From Gammaproteobacteria bacterium (GTDB lineage Bacteria; Pseudomonadota; Gammaproteobacteria; Magnimaribacterales; AG-339-G14), in assembly GCA_019652555.1 (NCBI GenBank), contig BPAJ01000001.1:460762-524761 (forward strand): a stretch of DNA of 64,000 nt. The letters run 5' to 3'. The position numbers were made by a program, and so were the translations under genes. Positions 40,860-49,034 of this stretch are shown in pieces. Every line of letters starts with the position of its first letter. Positions within the stretch are counted from its first letter, which is position 1. The notes below the pieces were generated by a model. It was not told the origin of the DNA. It searched no databases and saw nothing but the letters and a program-made list of their open reading frames with translations.

Positions 40860-42626
40860 TTAAGACCAAAAAATAATAATTAGGGGAATACTTATAATTA
40901 CTATAAGTATTTCTAATGGTAGTCCTACTTTCCAATAATCCCCAAATTTATAATTTCCAGGAGCCATAACAAGAGTATTGCATTGATGTCCTATTGGAGA
41001 AAGAAACGCACAACTTGCTCCGATGGCAACAGTCATTAAAAAAGGTTCTATAGGCTGACCTATTTTTTCTGCAAGAGAAATTGCAAGAGGGGCCATTATT
41101 ACCGCTGTTGCTGCATTATTAATAATATCTGAGAGAAACATTGTTATGACCATAATGATTACTAGCATCCAAACATAATCCAACACTGACGATAGGCTTG
41201 CTAAATAGCCAGAAAATGAATCGGTGATACCATAATTTACAAGGGTATTACCAATAGGAATCATAGCAGCTAATAAGATAACAACTGGCCAATCTATATG
41301 TCTGTAAACGCTCTCCCCAGTGAGTAACTTTGAACTAACAAAAGCAATTACACATATAAGAAAAGCAATGACTATAGAAACATAATTAAAAATAACTAGC
41401 GCTAAGCAAGAAAAAAATAAAAAGAATGCTAATAAAACCTTATTTGGGCTTCTGATAATATCAAACTCTCTTTGCCACAATGGCATAAGACCAGCTAATT
41501 CTAATTTATCAGAAATATTTCTTTTTTCTCCTCTATTTGCAATTAAAAGTACATCTCCAACTTTAAAAATTTCATTGGATAATCTAAATCTAAATTTTAG
41601 ACCCCTTCTCCATAGACCAATCAATGACAATTCTCCACCAATAAGTCTTTTAAAATATTGATATTTTCTTCCAATTAATCTTGATTTAGGAACGATAATG
41701 GCTTCAATACCACCTAAATTTTCAATGGAAGTTAAATCATTTTCTGAATCAATATCCAATCCAAATTCCTGTTGAATGTCTGCAACTGAATCTGGATTAA
41801 TTTTCATTATCAGGATTTGTCCTTCAAATAATTTTTGATTACCATGAATCTCAATTTTTTTTCCTTCTTCATTTATTTGCCCCATCAAAGCAGTATCAGT
41901 GTCTAGTTCATCTCTAAAATCTTTTGCTCGCCTATCGATGAGATTGCTGTTTTCTGTAATTACCATTTCGACTAAATAGTCATCTAATTCAATGAGAGGA
42001 TTATTTTCAGAATTATTAGATCTTAATTTAATAAATTTCCACCCTATTAAACTGATAAACAAAATGCCAAGAATACTTACTGGTAAGCCTGCTAGTGAGA
42101 AATCAAAAAAAGCAAAGTCTTGATCCGAAGATTCATTTCTGAATTCAGAAATTATTATATTAGGTGGAGTTCCAATTTTAGTATTCATACCTCCTAAAAT
42201 AGACGCAAAGGAAAGAGGAATTAAAAATTTTGAAGCATTCCAATTCATTTTCTGACAAATACCTAATGTTATAGGTAAAAGCATTGCCATTGCTCCTATG
42301 TTGTTCATAAAAGATGAAAGTAATGCCGCAATGAAAGTGATTGAGATTAAAAATTGAATTTCTGAATTAGCAAAAGTTTGTAATTTTCTTCCTAATATAG
42401 AAATGAATCCTGATTTTTCTAATCCTTTACTAATAAGTAGAACTAAAGCAACAGTTATGACTGCAGGATGGGAAAATCCTGAAAAAGCTTTATCAGGTTC
42501 TATATAACCTAATAAAACGAATAGAGCTAATATCCCTAGAGAAACAGCATCATATCTCCACCTACCCCAAACAAATAGACCTACCATTAGAGTCAACAGA
42601 CCCAAAATTATTAATTGATCGAACAT
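40860..42626 (-). CDS. SLC13/DASS-family anion symporter with TrkA-C domain
   Basis: Intact 588-residue permease. Two inverted halves of about five helices each, with the paired substrate/Na+ loops SSFMNNIGAMAMLLPITLGI in the first half and DIINNAATAVIMAPLAISLA in the second. Between them lies a cytoplasmic region of about 200 residues with a TrkA_C-like RCK domain (for example GQINEEGKKIEIHGNQKLFE). This domain order is typical of the YfbS/SLC13 group that takes up sulfate, dicarboxylates or other anions. It overlaps the DUF1295 gene by one base, so the two form a transcriptional unit with the P450 upstream. Substrate unknown. Confidence 0.9.
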   Translation of the reverse strand: MFDQLIILGLLTLMVGLFVWGRWRYDAVSLGILALFVLLGYIEPDKAFSGFSHPAVITVALVLLISKGLEKSGFISILGRKLQTFANSEIQFLISITFIAALLSSFMNNIGAMAMLLPITLGICQKMNWNASKFLIPLSFASILGGMNTKIGTPPNIIISEFRNESSDQDFAFFDFSLAGLPVSILGILFISLIGWKFIKLRSNNSENNPLIELDDYLVEMVITENSNLIDRRAKDFRDELDTDTALMGQINEEGKKIEIHGNQKLFEGQILIMKINPDSVADIQQEFGLDIDSENDLTSIENLGGIEAIIVPKSRLIGRKYQYFKRLIGGELSLIGLWRRGLKFRFRLSNEIFKVGDVLLIANRGEKRNISDKLELAGLMPLWQREFDIIRSPNKVLLAFFLFFSCLALVIFNYVSIVIAFLICVIAFVSSKLLTGESVYRHIDWPVVILLAAMIPIGNTLVNYGITDSFSGYLASLSSVLDYVWMLVIIMVITMFLSDIINNAATAVIMAPLAISLAEKIGQPIEPFLMTVAIGASCAFLSPIGHQCNTLVMAPGNYKFGDYWKVGLPLEILIVIISIPLIIIFWS

Positions 42627-43471
42627 TATTTAAAAAAGAACGGAATAAGAGCTGGGGTTTTATTCATATATTCTTCATAGTCTGGTCTTTTTTCAAGACT
42701 TCTATTATCCATCATAGGAATTGAGGCAAATACAAACATTGCTAACATTGATAGAGGACAAATTATTAACCAAAAATTTTCAAGAGATTGAGATAAGGAG
42801 AAACCAAATAATCCAAACCAAAATAAAATTTCTCCTAAATAATTTGGATGTCGGCTGTATTTCCACAACCCTTTGTTCATAGTGACAAAATTATTATTAG
42901 GATTTGATTTAAATTTATGCATTTGTTCATCAGAAACATGTTCAAGTAAAACCGCTGAAATTGTGAATACGCAAAAGAACCAATCGATAATATTCACAGG
43001 TTCATTATTTATTGTTATTGCAAAATAGAGAGGAAAAAGACAAAGATTTACTATCAAAGTTGGAAATAGATGAATTCCAAAAAAATTTATAAACCATTTA
43101 AAATTGCCAAACGTTTGATAAAGGTTTATGTATCTAAAATCTTCTTTTTCTAACCCAGGCCAGGTTTTCAACCAGTTCCATGTCAATCTTATTACGTAGT
43201 AAGTGATTGGAATGCCTATCAGTAGAGAGCGTAATAATGATGAGTCATCTATCTCAGGATATAAAACTAAATATAAAAATATTGGAAAAGGTATGACTGA
43301 CCAAAAAGGATCGTAAAGGCTTGAGCACTTATAAATTACACTAAATATATAAATTACAATCGTTGCGATAACATGAGCAAACAAAATATTAAGCCACAAG
43401 TGACCTAAACTAAAAACTCTAATGATAAGAATCCAGCTAGAATAGAAAAAAATAGGAAACAAAACAAACAA
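42626..43471 (-). CDS. DUF1295 membrane protein (steroid 5-alpha-reductase-like fold)
   Basis: Intact 281-residue protein with about seven membrane helices. YDPFWSVIPFPIFLYLVLYP and WPGLEKEDFRYINL are hallmarks of DUF1295. The C-terminal part KGLWKYSRHPNYLGEILFWF is the reductase/isoprenylcysteine methyltransferase-like motif that binds cofactor. Relatives include eukaryotic steroid 5-alpha reductases and ICMT-type enzymes. Reaction not proven; a lipid or sterol-like substrate is likely. It lies 23 bases after a cytochrome P450 gene and overlaps the SLC13 gene. Confidence 0.85.
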   Translation of the reverse strand: MFVLFPIFFYSSWILIIRVFSLGHLWLNILFAHVIATIVIYIFSVIYKCSSLYDPFWSVIPFPIFLYLVLYPEIDDSSLLRSLLIGIPITYYVIRLTWNWLKTWPGLEKEDFRYINLYQTFGNFKWFINFFGIHLFPTLIVNLCLFPLYFAITINNEPVNIIDWFFCVFTISAVLLEHVSDEQMHKFKSNPNNNFVTMNKGLWKYSRHPNYLGEILFWFGLFGFSLSQSLENFWLIICPLSMLAMFVFASIPMMDNRSLEKRPDYEEYMNKTPALIPFFFK

Positions 43472-43494
43472 TTAAACTTTTTGCGTACATTAAA

Positions 43495-44868
43495 TTATTT
43501 CTTAGGTGTAAATGATACTGGCAAGGCTTGAATTGCGTTCACAAAATTATTAGGAGTATAAATAATATCTCCGCTTTGCATCATATCGGGAAATCTTTCA
43601 AAAATTTTCTCATAGACTACTTCAAGCTGCATATTTGCTGTATGTTTTCCAAGACACAAATGCCTCCCGTAACCGAAAGATAGATGTTTCTTTGCATTTT
43701 CTCTCCTAATGTCATATTTATCTGGATTTGCAAAAACTTCAGGATCTCTGTTTGCTGCACCATACCACAAAGAGACTTTTTCATTTGGTCCTATTTTTTG
43801 ATCTCCTATTTGAGTTTCTGCCTTAGTTGTTCGTCTCATGTAAGTAACTGGATTTGCAACTCTAATAGATTCATGAACCATATTTGTAATTAGAGATCGA
43901 TCATTCAGTACTAACTCTTTTTGATCAGGATTTTGAGAAAGTAAATGCATTGTGCCACTAATAGAATTTCTAGTCGTATCATTTCCAGCAAATATGATTA
44001 AAAGCCAAGAGCCATCTAAATATTCATTAGGAAGTTTTTCGCCCTCAATTTCGATATTTGCTATGACAGATAATAAGTCCTCTTTAGGATTTTTTCTTCG
44101 CTCTTCAAGAATATGTCTGCCATAAGAAAACATTTCTTCCACCATATTAGTGAACATTTCTATTAGAGCTGGATCTGCTGAACCACTGCTTTGTTCTTCA
44201 TTTACATCTAATTTGTTTTGTTCAGCAAGTTGAGTTGCAGCAATTAATTGAGCCATTTCTAATAGTTTCATCCATTCAATAATTTTAGGCCTGTCTTCTT
44301 TAGGAACGCCTAACATCTCACAAAGAGTAAACATTGGTAATTCTGCCGAAACTGACTCTACTAGGTTACACTCGCCTAAGGGAGCAATGGCATCTAACAA
44401 CTGATCTACCTTAATAGCTACTTTTTTCCTTAAAGCGCTTACATATTTAGGATTAAAAAAAGCCATATGGGGATTTCTCATATTTAAGTGCAATAACCCA
44501 TCTAAACTCAACATATGATCCATTGTTGATCTATACAGTGGTGAATCATCTAAAGCAGTAAAACCATGAGTTAAAGATGTTCCCCCTGCTAATTGAGATG
44601 AAAATATCTCCTGATTTTTAGATACAAATTCTATATCTTTATATTTCGTAAGGACCCAAAATCCAGGTTCCGAATCTTCAGGACCTGTTTCATGAAAATA
44701 TACTGGAGCCTTTTCTCTAAGTTCAGCAAATTTGTCGTAAGGTTGTCCATTTGTAAAAAGAAATAGATCAGTTAAATCAAAATCTCTTTTAAATGAATAA
44801 ACTTCTTCAAATTTTGGAGCATTTATTTTTACGTAAGGTTGCGAATCGCTGTTTAACTTTAATGGCAT
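43495..44868 (-). CDS. Cytochrome P450
   Basis: Soluble bacterial class P450 of 457 residues. The I-helix O2-activating motif is LIIFAGNDTTRNSISG, the ExxR is in MVHESIRVANPVTYMRR, and the haem-binding loop is SFGYGRHLCLGKHTANMQLE with Cys ligand. The N-terminus has no membrane anchor, so it needs ferredoxin/reductase partners, which I do not see in the window. The overall shape resembles the CYP families acting on fatty acids, terpenoids or sterols; the subfamily cannot be set without an alignment. It is followed by a DUF1295 reductase-like gene, which together suggest oxidative processing of a lipid. Confidence 0.95.
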   Translation of the reverse strand: MPLKLNSDSQPYVKINAPKFEEVYSFKRDFDLTDLFLFTNGQPYDKFAELREKAPVYFHETGPEDSEPGFWVLTKYKDIEFVSKNQEIFSSQLAGGTSLTHGFTALDDSPLYRSTMDHMLSLDGLLHLNMRNPHMAFFNPKYVSALRKKVAIKVDQLLDAIAPLGECNLVESVSAELPMFTLCEMLGVPKEDRPKIIEWMKLLEMAQLIAATQLAEQNKLDVNEEQSSGSADPALIEMFTNMVEEMFSYGRHILEERRKNPKEDLLSVIANIEIEGEKLPNEYLDGSWLLIIFAGNDTTRNSISGTMHLLSQNPDQKELVLNDRSLITNMVHESIRVANPVTYMRRTTKAETQIGDQKIGPNEKVSLWYGAANRDPEVFANPDKYDIRRENAKKHLSFGYGRHLCLGKHTANMQLEVVYEKIFERFPDMMQSGDIIYTPNNFVNAIQALPVSFTPKK

Positions 44869-44897
44869 ATTACTATTTTACTTAATTTATTTGAAAA

Positions 44898-44974
44898 TGG
44901 CGCGCCCGGAAGGATTCGAACCTCCGACACCCTAGTTCGTAGCCAGGTGCTCTATCCAACTGAGCTACGGGCGC
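44898..44974 (-). tRNA. tRNA-Arg (anticodon ACG)
   Basis: Read on the minus strand this is a 77-base cloverleaf. Acceptor stem GCGCCCG/CGGGCGC, encoded CCA, D-arm TAGCTCAGTTGGATAGAGC, anticodon loop CTACGAA giving ACG, T-loop GTTCGAATC. It lies three bases after the csrA stop, matching the csrA-tRNA-Arg(ACG) neighbourhood known in gammaproteobacteria. Confidence 0.97.
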
Positions 44975-44977
44975 CCT

Positions 44978-45145
44978 TTAATTATCATTGATGACCTTTT
45001 CGTGAATTTCGCCTCTATGAACAGATATAGTTTTTGGTGCATTAATGCCTAATCTTACTTGGCCACCTTTAATATCTAGAACCGTCACTTCAACGTCATT
45101 ACCAATCATTAAAGATTGATCTCTTTTTCGACTTAAAACTAACAA
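44978..45145 (-). CDS. csrA: Carbon storage regulator CsrA (absent from the ORF track)
   Basis: Small RNA-binding post-transcriptional regulator that binds GGA motifs in mRNA leaders. The 55-residue protein reads LLVLSRKRDQSLMIGNDVEV, then TVLDIKGGQVRLGINAPKTI, then SVHRGEI, which is an almost canonical CsrA with the RNA-contacting LVLSR and VHRxEI elements. The start is TTG at 45143-45145, with AGGGAGAA a few bases upstream. The track omits it because it is under 60 codons. tRNA-Arg(ACG) follows three bases downstream and tRNA-Ser lies beyond the next upstream gene, conserving the gammaproteobacterial locus although alaS is not adjacent. Confidence 0.96.
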   Translation of the reverse strand: MLVLSRKRDQSLMIGNDVEVTVLDIKGGQVRLGINAPKTISVHRGEIHEKVINDN

Positions 45146-45205
45146 TTTTTTCTCCCTTTCTTAAACCTAAGATAACAAATAATCAAATGATGCAAAAGGC
45201 ATAAA

Positions 45206-46060
45206 TTAAACGTCTAATCCATAAGGCGGTGCTTTATTTATTTCTGGATTTAAAGAATATGTTCTAGTTCTTAAATAATCTGCCAACTCTTGATTGGACA
45301 TATCTAAATTAAGTTCTGAGTATCTAAATGGTTCGCCAACGGTAAAACTAAATTCCGTACCAATTCTTCGTTTAACTTCATGGAATAACAAAGATGCTCT
45401 GAACATATCACCTAAATGACTTGCTAAATGAAATTTTATGGAGTTACATCCGTAAAAATATATTGGAACTATATTTGGATCGGTTTGTTTGATTAATCTA
45501 GAGGTAAATTTTTTCCATTCTGGATCAAATGCCATTTTTGTTTTTTCGTAAAATTTTGCTGTGGTTGAAACTGTTCCTGAAGGAAAGATAATTACTGAGC
45601 CACCTGCAGATAAATGCTCTCTTGATTTTTTTCTTGTTTCAAGGTTTGTTATTAAAGCTTGCTTGTCACCAGTAAAATCAATTGGTAATAAGTAACCTTT
45701 TGTTTCAGGAGCTCGAAGTAATAAAGAATGAGTGAGAACTTTAAAATCATTTCTGTATTTTGAGACAAAATAGCTTATTACTAAACCATCCAAAACTCCA
45801 TAAGGATGATTTGCAATGAATATAGTTGGCCCTTCTGTGGGTATTTGGATGTTCTCGTTGTAATGTAATTTAAGTCTTAATTGATCTAAACACCCGTGCC
45901 AAAAGCTTTCCCATTTCTGAGGATTTTCTTGATATTCACGATAAAGTTTAAAAAGAGCAGGTTGTCCAGCAAGAGACTCTATGAATCTTATTATTAATTT
46001 GCGATACCATGGATCGTCTGGGTCAGCGTAACTAAAATATTTTGATTCTATGTATTCCAT
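45206..46060 (-). CDS. Lysophospholipid acyltransferase family protein
   Basis: Intact 284-residue PlsC-fold acyltransferase. The acceptor motif appears as IFIANHPYGVLDGLVISYF, an HX5D variant seen in the hemolysin/putative-lipid acyltransferase branch; the second motif is VIIFPSGTVSTTAK, then IVPIYFYGCN. It likely transfers an acyl chain to a glycerolipid or ornithine-lipid type acceptor at the inner membrane; the exact acceptor is unknown. It sits between tRNA-Ser(GGA) and csrA, an insertion relative to the usual order. Confidence 0.87.
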   Translation of the reverse strand: MEYIESKYFSYADPDDPWYRKLIIRFIESLAGQPALFKLYREYQENPQKWESFWHGCLDQLRLKLHYNENIQIPTEGPTIFIANHPYGVLDGLVISYFVSKYRNDFKVLTHSLLLRAPETKGYLLPIDFTGDKQALITNLETRKKSREHLSAGGSVIIFPSGTVSTTAKFYEKTKMAFDPEWKKFTSRLIKQTDPNIVPIYFYGCNSIKFHLASHLGDMFRASLLFHEVKRRIGTEFSFTVGEPFRYSELNLDMSNQELADYLRTRTYSLNPEINKAPPYGLDV

Positions 46061-46065
46061 ACCTT

Positions 46066-46155
46066 TGGCGGAGAGAAAGGGATTCGAACCCTTGAAGGAG
46101 TTGCCCCCTTACCCGCTTTCCAAGCGAGCGCATTCGACCACTCTGCCATCTCTCC
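46066..46155 (-). tRNA. tRNA-Ser (anticodon GGA)
   Basis: Read on the minus strand this is a 90-base class II tRNA. Acceptor stem GGAGAGA/TCTCTCC, encoded CCA, long variable arm, anticodon loop TTGGAAA in CTCGC/GCGGG pairing, giving GGA for UCC/UCU codons, and T-loop GGTTCGAATCC. It lies five bases before the acyltransferase start. Confidence 0.96.
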
Positions 46156-46176
46156 TTAGTCTAAAGTAGATTTGTA

Positions 46177-46950
46177 CTAACTCCTAATTCCGTATCCTTT
46201 TTTTAACAGATAATATGCAAGTAGGAAAAATGCAATAATAAAGATGATAATCATAATTAGTGCAAACTGTACATTGATATCTGATACTCCTATCATTCCA
46301 TATCTAAAAGCATTAACCATGTACAACAAAGGATTTGCTTTCGAAACTATCTGCCAAGTGTTTGATAATAATTCAACTGAGTAAAAAACTCCTCCCAAGT
46401 AAATAAGAGGAGTTAAAATAAATGTCGGGACGATGTTTATATCATCAAAATTATCGGCAAATAGGGCATTTAAAAAACCTGCTATCGAAAATAGAAAGGC
46501 AGTCATTACAACTACAAACAAAGTAAGTGGAATATTTTGAACAGTAATGTCCGTAAAGATTAGGGAAGTAAATAAAACTAAAAAACCAACAATTATTCCT
46601 CTAACAACGCCTCCAAGAACAAAACCAGTAAGAATTAAGTACGTTGGCATAGGAGATACTAACAGTTCTTCAATACTTCTTTGAAATTTCACACCAAAAA
46701 AAGAAGAGACAACATTTGAATAAGCATTGGTAATTACGGCAAGCATAACTAAGCCCGGAGCCATAAACTGCATATAATCAAAACCTGACATTTTTCCAAT
46801 ACGTTCACCAATGAATGTTCCGAAGATCAGAAAATATAGGATCGTAGTTAAAACTGAAGGAATCAAAGTTTGACTCCAAATTCTAAAAAATCTATAAACT
46901 TCTTTTCTAAGTAATATGAATAAAGCTCTAACTTGTTCTTTCGCTGTCAT
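46177..46950 (-). CDS. ABC-2 type export permease
   Basis: Intact 257-residue permease with six helices and the ABC2_membrane pattern: RIWSQTLIPSVLTTILYFLI, then FGVKFQRSIEELLVSPMPTY and TFILTPLIYLGGVFYSVELL near the fourth and fifth helices. This arrangement resembles the YadH/NodJ group. It overlaps its ATPase partner by 23 bases, so the two form one exporter. Substrate unknown; members move polysaccharides, lipids or drugs. Confidence 0.93.
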   Translation of the reverse strand: MTAKEQVRALFILLRKEVYRFFRIWSQTLIPSVLTTILYFLIFGTFIGERIGKMSGFDYMQFMAPGLVMLAVITNAYSNVVSSFFGVKFQRSIEELLVSPMPTYLILTGFVLGGVVRGIIVGFLVLFTSLIFTDITVQNIPLTLFVVVMTAFLFSIAGFLNALFADNFDDINIVPTFILTPLIYLGGVFYSVELLSNTWQIVSKANPLLYMVNAFRYGMIGVSDINVQFALIMIIIFIIAFFLLAYYLLKKGYGIRS

Positions 46951-47854
46951 TATTAGTAAGTTTTAAGAATAATTCTTCTAATCGATTTGTTTCATTTCTC
47001 ATACTCAAAATTTCTATCTTTTCTTGATCAAAAAAATCAAAAATTGAATTTAAATTTGTTCCTTTATTAGCTTGAACTGAGAAAGTTGAATCATCAATTT
47101 TATTAATTATAAAATCTTCCGAATGAAAATTTTTGTTTGTTTTTTCTTTTAAATCAAATACAAATGTCTCTATTTCTACTTCTCTTAAAAAAGAATTCAT
47201 ATCAGAATTTCTGATAATTTTTCCATGATCAATAATAGATATATTTTTACAAAGTCTTTCTGCTTCTTCTAAATAATGGGTTGTAAGAATAATAGTTGTA
47301 CCGTTTTTATTTATCTCAATTAAAAAGTCCCATAGAGACCTTCTTAATTCTGTATCTACACCTGCAGTAGGCTCATCTAGAATTAAAAGCTCTGGATTAT
47401 TAACTAATGCTTTCGCAACCATTAGCCTTCTTTTCATACCGCCAGATAAATTTCTTCCTTGTTCATTTCTTTTGTCCCACAAATCTAAGCGTTTCAAAAA
47501 ATATTCCGTATTACTTTTCACCTTTGAAAAAGGCATTCCGAAAAAACCAGCTTGATGCAGAAGTACATTATGGACAGTTTCAAATTGATTGAAATTTACT
47601 TCCTGTCCTACTATTCCAATTTTCTTTTTTGCTTCCGAATGATGTGTGTCTATATCTAATCCAAGAATTTTAACTAATCCAGATGACTTGTTTACAAGAG
47701 AACTTATGATACCAATCATTGTTGATTTACCTGCACCATTCGGTCCCAGAAGAGCATAAAAATCTCCCTGCTCAACTTCAAAACTTATATCGTCTAATGC
47801 GATTAGGTTGTTATCATAAATCTTAGTCAGATTTTTGATTTCTAAAGCTTTCAA
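46928..47854 (-). CDS. ABC exporter ATP-binding protein (YadG-like)
   Basis: Intact 308-residue ATPase partner of the ABC-2 permease. Walker A LLGPNGAGKSTMIG, Q-loop near IVGQEVNFNQFETVHN, signature NLSGGMKRRLMVAKAL, Walker B LLILDEPTAGVDTEL and H-loop TIILTTHYLEEAERL. A C-terminal extension of about 80 residues follows, common in the YadG/NatA class. Located directly before the VWA protein gene, with one base between. Confidence 0.95.
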   Translation of the reverse strand: MKALEIKNLTKIYDNNLIALDDISFEVEQGDFYALLGPNGAGKSTMIGIISSLVNKSSGLVKILGLDIDTHHSEAKKKIGIVGQEVNFNQFETVHNVLLHQAGFFGMPFSKVKSNTEYFLKRLDLWDKRNEQGRNLSGGMKRRLMVAKALVNNPELLILDEPTAGVDTELRRSLWDFLIEINKNGTTIILTTHYLEEAERLCKNISIIDHGKIIRNSDMNSFLREVEIETFVFDLKEKTNKNFHSEDFIINKIDDSTFSVQANKGTNLNSIFDFFDQEKIEILSMRNETNRLEELFLKLTNNDSERTS

Positions 47855-47855
47855 T

Positions 47856-49034
47856 TTATTTTTTAGATAAGAAGGACATTCCGTCTTCCAATCCTTTCAA
47901 GGTAAGAGGGAACATCTGATCGTCTATGAGATGTCTTGAAATTTCGATTGAAGAGGAATAGTCCCAATGTTCTTCGGGAACAGGATTTAACCAAATTAAT
48001 TTCTCATAGGTATTCATGATTTTTTTCATCCAGACAGAACCAGCCTCCTCATTCCAATGTTCTATACTTCCACCTGGATTGGTAATTTCATATGGGGCCA
48101 TAGTTGCATCACCGACAAAAATTATTTTGTAATCAGAAGCATATTTATGAATTACCTCATCAGTTTTTATTCTTTCGTTATGTCTTCTTCTGTTATCTTT
48201 CCATACGGTTTCATAAATATAGTTGTGAAAATAAAAATACTCTAAGTTTTTAAATTCTGTTTTACAGGCAGAAAATAATTCTTCACAGATTTTTATATGA
48301 GGATCCATTGATCCTCCGACATCAAAAAAAACTAAAACCTTCACAGCATTTGTTTTTTCAGGAACCATCTTAATATCAAGTAATCCAGCGTTTTTGGCTG
48401 TACTTTTTATAGTGTCATCCAAATCTAATTCTTCATCGTTAGATTGTCTTATAAATTTTCTAAGTCTTCGAAGCGCTACTTTTATATTTCTCGTACCAAG
48501 TTCAACTGAATCATCAAGATTCTTGAAATCTCTCTGTTGCCAGACTTTTACGGCCTTATTTTGCTTTCCCTCTCCATCAACTCTTATGCCCTCAGGATGA
48601 GATCCAGCATTACCGAAGGGTGAAGTGCCTCCCGTACCTACCCATTTATCACCTTTTTGATGCTTACCTTTTTGTTCTTCTAATCTTTTTTTAAACTCTG
48701 AAAGAAGCTTTTCAAGCCCTCCCATAGTTTCTATTTTTTTTAATTCATCCTCGGTAAGAAATTTTTCAAATTCTTTTCTGAGCCATTCTTCGGGAACTAA
48801 AGCTTGAAGAACATCATCAAGAGTCTCTAACCCTTTAAAGTAAATATCAAAAGCTCTATCAAATTTGTCGTAATGTTTTTCATCTTTTACGAGGATTGAT
48901 CTAGAAAGATAGTAAAAATCGTTGATATCAGCAAAAATGACTTGCTTTTCTAGACCTGATATCAGGTCTAGAAGTTCCCTCAATGTACAGGGAACACCAA
49001 CTTCTTTTAAAGTTTTAAAAAGATTAATTAACAT
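47856..49034 (-). CDS. VWA-domain protein of the CoxE type
   Basis: Intact 392-residue protein. The C-terminal half is a von Willebrand factor A domain with MIDAS sequence VLVFFDVGGSMDPHIKICEE (DxGxS), then FYFHNYIYETVW and KIIFVGDATMAPYE. The N-terminal half is helical, with a low-complexity Gly-rich linker (KGDKWVGTGGTSPFGNAGSH). Such CoxE-like proteins pair with MoxR AAA+ ATPases as here, forming a chaperone-like complex that inserts or activates metal cofactors. It overlaps the ATPase gene by one base. A 26-base perfect palindrome lies in its first part. Confidence 0.88.
   Translation of the reverse strand: MLINLFKTLKEVGVPCTLRELLDLISGLEKQVIFADINDFYYLSRSILVKDEKHYDKFDRAFDIYFKGLETLDDVLQALVPEEWLRKEFEKFLTEDELKKIETMGGLEKLLSEFKKRLEEQKGKHQKGDKWVGTGGTSPFGNAGSHPEGIRVDGEGKQNKAVKVWQQRDFKNLDDSVELGTRNIKVALRRLRKFIRQSNDEELDLDDTIKSTAKNAGLLDIKMVPEKTNAVKVLVFFDVGGSMDPHIKICEELFSACKTEFKNLEYFYFHNYIYETVWKDNRRRHNERIKTDEVIHKYASDYKIIFVGDATMAPYEITNPGGSIEHWNEEAGSVWMKKIMNTYEKLIWLNPVPEEHWDYSSSIEISRHLIDDQMFPLTLKGLEDGMSFLSKK
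48948..48973. repeat. 26-base perfect palindrome inside the VWA gene
   Basis: TTCTAGACCTGAT is followed directly by its reverse complement ATCAGGTCTAGAA, with no spacer and no mismatch. It falls within codons for the sequence LLDLISGLEK near the N-terminus of the CoxE-like protein. Confidence 0.9.
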
